DNA of 64,000 nucleotides from Nodularia sp. LEGE 06071 (GTDB taxonomy: Bacteria > Cyanobacteriota > Cyanobacteriia > Cyanobacteriales > Nostocaceae). Location of the stretch: the NCBI RefSeq assembly GCF_015207755.1, contig NZ_JADEWH010000012.1, forward strand, positions 104,492 to 168,491, written 5' to 3'. How positions within the stretch are numbered: position 1 is the stretch's first letter; every line of letters begins with the position of its first letter. Below are positions 60,843-64,000 of this stretch, piece after piece. Position numbers and translations under genes: made by a program. The notes under the pieces were generated by a model. That model ran no database searches. It was given only the letters and a program-made list of their open reading frames with translations, and was not told where the DNA came from.

Positions 60843-62981
60843 TCAAACTTCTGAATAAACTCCGGCTTCTTGCTCAGATAAGACAGGCTGAGATGGGGAA
60901 ACGAAAATATCAGCACCGTTAACAATAACTCCCAACAAACCCAGTTCAGATTCAACTAATTGGTCAATAGCTTCTCCTAACATATTTTCTTGTGTATGGT
61001 TGGGACGTGTTACTAACACTATGCCATCACTGAAGGGTTGGATTAATAAAGCATCGTTAGATGTGCTGAGAGCATTAGTATCTAAAATGACTAAATCAAA
61101 ACGTTCCCGGACATCTTCCATCAGCCGTCGCATTTCGCTGGATTCAAGAATAGCCGCAGATTGACGCACAGGCCCAGGGCTGGGAATAATGTATAAGTTT
61201 TCTACTTCAGGAACTAAGCGGATACATTCATTCAATCTGGCATAATAGCGCAGGGGTTCAACGGTGGCATCAATATCAGGGGTAACATTCAGGGATAAAG
61301 CATGAGAGGGCGATCGCAAATCTGTTTCGATAATTAACGTTCTTTTGCCAGCCAGAGCGGAAGCTATACCTAAGTTATAAGCACTCACCGTCTTACCTTC
61401 ATCGCTGCTAGTACTAGTAATCATCAGCACTTTCAAATCCCGACCACCAATCCGGCGCAAATTGCTGCGAAACTTTTCGTAAAACTCCAAATAGGGAGAA
61501 TCAGGGGAAAGTATGACAGGTAGGGCGGCGATGTCCAAATCATCAACAGGCATTAAAGGCAATTCTCCCAAATGGGGAACTTCCCGTTGTCTGAGGGTGT
61601 CGCGGATATCCTCCCTGGTTTTGAAAGTGCCTTCCAGGGAACCTAACAAAAATATGACCCCACCACCTACTAGCAATCCCAATAAACTACCAATACCCAA
61701 AGTTAAAGGCACACTCTGAGCTTGACTGGCATTGTTGATCACATTAGGTATTCTGGCAATTGTTAAGCTACTAACTGTTTCTGCCTCTGCTGTTTGAGAG
61801 TCTGTCAGCTTTGCCTGCATTTGGTTATAAATCGTTCTTTTCAGGCCTACTTCCTGTTCTAAACGCGATCGCTCTAGTTGCTTGTTGGGAATTTGAGAAT
61901 AATCTTGGCGTAATTTTTCTTCTTCTCTGATTTGTTGAGCTAATTGTTGTTGGAGAGTTTCTCGTTGGGTTTCCAAACCCACCATCTGATTTGCTAGCTG
62001 TTGTCGGGCTGGATCTAAGTTGCTTTGGGCGCGGATACCGGAAACATCCCCAGCTAGAGGAGCCGCCGTACCGTCACCTCCTACCACCTCACCAGCGCGT
62101 TGTTGCAGTAATTCTTCAATAGATTGTTTCTGACGCGACAACTGAATCATTGTCGGGTTTTCAGGTCGTAAATCTTTACCAAGTAAAGTTATTTGAGATT
62201 CTACTTGATAAATTTGCAGTCGCAAGTTAGAAAGAATCGGATCGGCACTCAAAGCCGAAGAAACATAGGCTTGTCCCACATTTAAACCCAACTTGTCTTG
62301 TAAACTGCCAAGTTGGGCATCAATTCCGGCAATAGTTAATTGAATTAACCGTTGCTGATTTTGGCTATTAGTTACTGCGCCGAGCAAACTACCATTTTCA
62401 GCCGCCAATATTGCCGGACGCTCGCGACGATCATACTGTTCTAGCTGCTGTTCTGCTTTTTCCAGTTCTGCTTTCGCCTGCGGTATGCGCTCATTAATTT
62501 TTTCAATAATTGCGTCTAATCGTCTAGTATTAATCTCACCACTCAAGCTAATCATGGCTTGCATTAATTCCTGCAATATCTGCCGCGATCGCTTAGGGTC
62601 AGTATCCTGATATCTCAACTCAATAATTGAGGATAGTAGTTCCCCGGCATTGTTTCTCTCCGGTAGAGTCAGGGCGACATTTGTCCCAATCGTTTCTGGT
62701 TTGACATTGACTTTCGTGGATACAGCCTGAAGGATCTGCTCTGATAGCAAAACTTGCTTACTCAGTTCTTGTCCTTGTTGTTGAATTTCAGTTCCAGTTG
62801 CGGAGAACGAAACTGGCGGACGAGTATAAGCCAGCGCTCCGTTTGCGATGTAGGTGGATGCTGGTTCTGGCTGAATTGCCACCACAGTTGATCCAGCCAC
62901 AACTAAAGCAAAACTGGCTAATCCAATCCACTTGTATTTATCAAAAGCAATCAGATAACGCTTAACAATTGGTGGAGTCAT
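60843..62981 (-). CDS. Exopolysaccharide copolymerase/BY-kinase-like protein (GumC/Wzc family)
   Basis: 712 residues. Cytoplasmic start, helix ~18-36, Wzz domain and long periplasmic coiled coil (~45-425), second helix (~430-452, 'LGIGSLLGLLVGGGVIFLLG'), then a cytoplasmic P-loop domain (~515-700). Walker A is 'STSSDEGKTVSAYN', Walker A' 'LIIETDLRSPS' and Walker B 'LVILDTNAL', as in bacterial tyrosine kinases. There is no C-terminal Tyr cluster (only one Tyr, in 'AGVYSEV'), so autophosphorylation may be limited. It sets chain length and drives export of a polysaccharide; the export-channel gene lies 317 bases upstream on the same strand. Confidence 0.9.
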   Translation of the reverse strand: MTPPIVKRYLIAFDKYKWIGLASFALVVAGSTVVAIQPEPASTYIANGALAYTRPPVSFSATGTEIQQQGQELSKQVLLSEQILQAVSTKVNVKPETIGTNVALTLPERNNAGELLSSIIELRYQDTDPKRSRQILQELMQAMISLSGEINTRRLDAIIEKINERIPQAKAELEKAEQQLEQYDRRERPAILAAENGSLLGAVTNSQNQQRLIQLTIAGIDAQLGSLQDKLGLNVGQAYVSSALSADPILSNLRLQIYQVESQITLLGKDLRPENPTMIQLSRQKQSIEELLQQRAGEVVGGDGTAAPLAGDVSGIRAQSNLDPARQQLANQMVGLETQRETLQQQLAQQIREEEKLRQDYSQIPNKQLERSRLEQEVGLKRTIYNQMQAKLTDSQTAEAETVSSLTIARIPNVINNASQAQSVPLTLGIGSLLGLLVGGGVIFLLGSLEGTFKTREDIRDTLRQREVPHLGELPLMPVDDLDIAALPVILSPDSPYLEFYEKFRSNLRRIGGRDLKVLMITSTSSDEGKTVSAYNLGIASALAGKRTLIIETDLRSPSHALSLNVTPDIDATVEPLRYYARLNECIRLVPEVENLYIIPSPGPVRQSAAILESSEMRRLMEDVRERFDLVILDTNALSTSNDALLIQPFSDGIVLVTRPNHTQENMLGEAIDQLVESELGLLGVIVNGADIFVSPSQPVLSEQEAGVYSEV

Positions 62982-63297
62982 AATAAAGGTATATTTAGAA
63001 GTATACTACTGAGGTTTTTGATAAATTAGATAGCAGTTCCATAATACAGCTTCGCGGAAATCAACCACCCATTTTCCATGCATTAAACCCTTGCTATCTA
63101 GTAATGACGTAAAGCCCTGAAGGGCATAACTGCGCTAGCGGCTTGCCGCAGCCCGCCATTACGAATTATAAATTACAAACAAACCGCTCATAAAAATCTG
63201 GACAAAGTTCCCCAAAAGTTACCAAGTCTAGACAGATAGGTTTGTAGTCTTAGTCCAAAGTCCTAAAACCACAGGCACAAAGTCTCCTAATTACAAA
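62982..63297. other. Intergenic region with small palindromes, 316 bp
   Basis: Contains AGCCCTGAAGGGCATAACTG and GCTAGCGGCTTGCCGC-type palindromic units (63113-63150), like the unit at 49221-49260, and an AATTATAAATTACAAAC tract. No gene is supported. Confidence 0.5.
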
Positions 63298-63945
63298 TTA
63301 TCTCCTGTCAAAGTTTTCAAAGAAATTGAGGAAACCCCGGATATTGAAAAAGGGCTGTGTAATCGTACCGAGAAAATTAGTAATTCTCCCCACTAAATTC
63401 CGTCCCACAACAATTACATCATTATCTTGCAGTGGCACATTTTGAGATGCATCCCCAGCCAAAGCTTTTCTCGCATCTAATTTCTGAGTAACAGCTTTAC
63501 CTTGTTCGGGATCGAAGCGAACTAGGGCAATGTCCCGGAGATTAGCACGATCCAGATTTATGCCGGCTAAAACATCTATAAAACTACTGCCATTAGGTAG
63601 TGCTTGAGTCACCATTCCTGAAGCAGTGTAATTTAAAACCCGGACGCGAATTTGTGGTACAGCTAGGGATGAACGAGCCACTAAGTTGCGATCGTAACCG
63701 TCTTCCGTACCGACTTCTTGACGTGGAATGATGATCGCATCGCCATCTTGTAAGCGTAAACTCGGTAGTGACCCGTCATTCTGCAAGACTGCATACAAGT
63801 CAACAGTTTGTGAAATCACAGAACCATCCATCAACCTCCGACGGACTTTCACTTGCCGCAGGTCTGCGCTCATTAGACCCATCCGAAAACTCGCAAGCCA
63901 ATATTTACAAGGCTTTGATACCAGTCCTTGCAGATTCTGTTTCAA
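63298..63945 (-). pseudogene. SLBB-type polysaccharide export protein, 5' end disrupted
   Basis: From about residue 26 the protein is a clear Wza-type export channel part: 'ADLRQVKVRRRLMDGSVISQ', 'LRLQDGDAIIIPRQE', SLBB 'IRVRVLNYTASGMVTQAL', 'LQDNDVIVVGRNLVGRITNF' and a C-terminal 'FFNIRGFLNFF'. But the N-terminal signal peptide and Poly_export domain are missing: the frame opens only at TTG 63945 and is closed by TAA at 63970-63972. The first ~25 residues do not look like the family. So the gene is broken, by frameshift or insertion, near 63873. Partner of the copolymerase at 60843. Confidence 0.65.
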
Positions 63946-64000
63946 CGAAGAAATCCGTGTTTGATATAGTTACTGATAGTTTAGAGCAGAAAAATACATA

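Overview
The window is chromosomal DNA from a filamentous, probably heterocyst-forming (Nostocales-type) cyanobacterium. The signs are frequent GCGATCGC (HIP1) octamers, a cyAbrB-type regulator, GAF domains of the cyanobacteriochrome class, SphR/PhoB-style Pho boxes, many heptad-type short tandem repeats, and low-to-moderate GC. No tRNA, rRNA or CRISPR array was seen.

Layout, left to right. 1-6018: the 3' end of an AraC-type regulator, a PstS/SphX-like relic with a Pho box, then pstS-pstC-pstA-pstB-pstB for phosphate uptake. 6017-8558: an amino-acid ABC transporter split into two divergent units. 8570-16641: a polysaccharide locus with three DUF3131 domains in two proteins, a predicted beta-barrel protein and a cellulose-synthase-like GT2 without PilZ. 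16814-19070: a partner-switching module (STAS, SpoIIE-type phosphatase with receiver, RsbW-like kinase). 19196-23746: a 1516-residue hybrid histidine kinase whose third GAF domain carries both cysteines of a DXCF-type cyanobacteriochrome, spaced 28 residues apart. 23747-27504: an AT-rich accessory patch with a decayed toxin-antitoxin pair, a truncated HNH gene, an orphan antitoxin-like gene and an unusual two-gene unit sharing an N-terminal Asn/Gln/Gly repeat.

27590-37540: mostly core genes: clpC, rimI, lysA, cdaA-uppS and a sulfate transporter without its ATPase gene. 37541-38392: repeat-rich DNA with a nested MITE-like element and a possible 36-residue membrane protein. 38393-45502: a block of four two-component genes, one with a degenerate cyanobacteriochrome GAF and a small in-frame repeat insertion. 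46162-51249: pyrR, cobD, an Rrf2 regulator, a cyAbrB regulator and a CLC anion channel bracketed by inverted ~85 bp repeats. 51965-59048: a zinc-ribbon protein, a GT39-type transferase, an unknown membrane protein, a recombinase-fold protein lacking the usual catalytic residues, a VOC protein, a DUF4383 protein and two small unknowns. 59206-63945: two tandem rhomboid proteases, a GumC/Wzc-type polysaccharide copolymerase and a 5'-disrupted SLBB export gene at the edge.

Main themes are nutrient import (phosphate, sulfate, amino acids), extracellular polysaccharide synthesis, and dense signalling. The strongest candidates for new biology are the GT2/beta-barrel/DUF3131 locus beside the partner-switching genes, the paired repeat-tagged membrane/coiled-coil proteins at 25144-27121, and the dual-Cys cyanobacteriochrome kinase. 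All family assignments are by eye from motifs; no database search was run.
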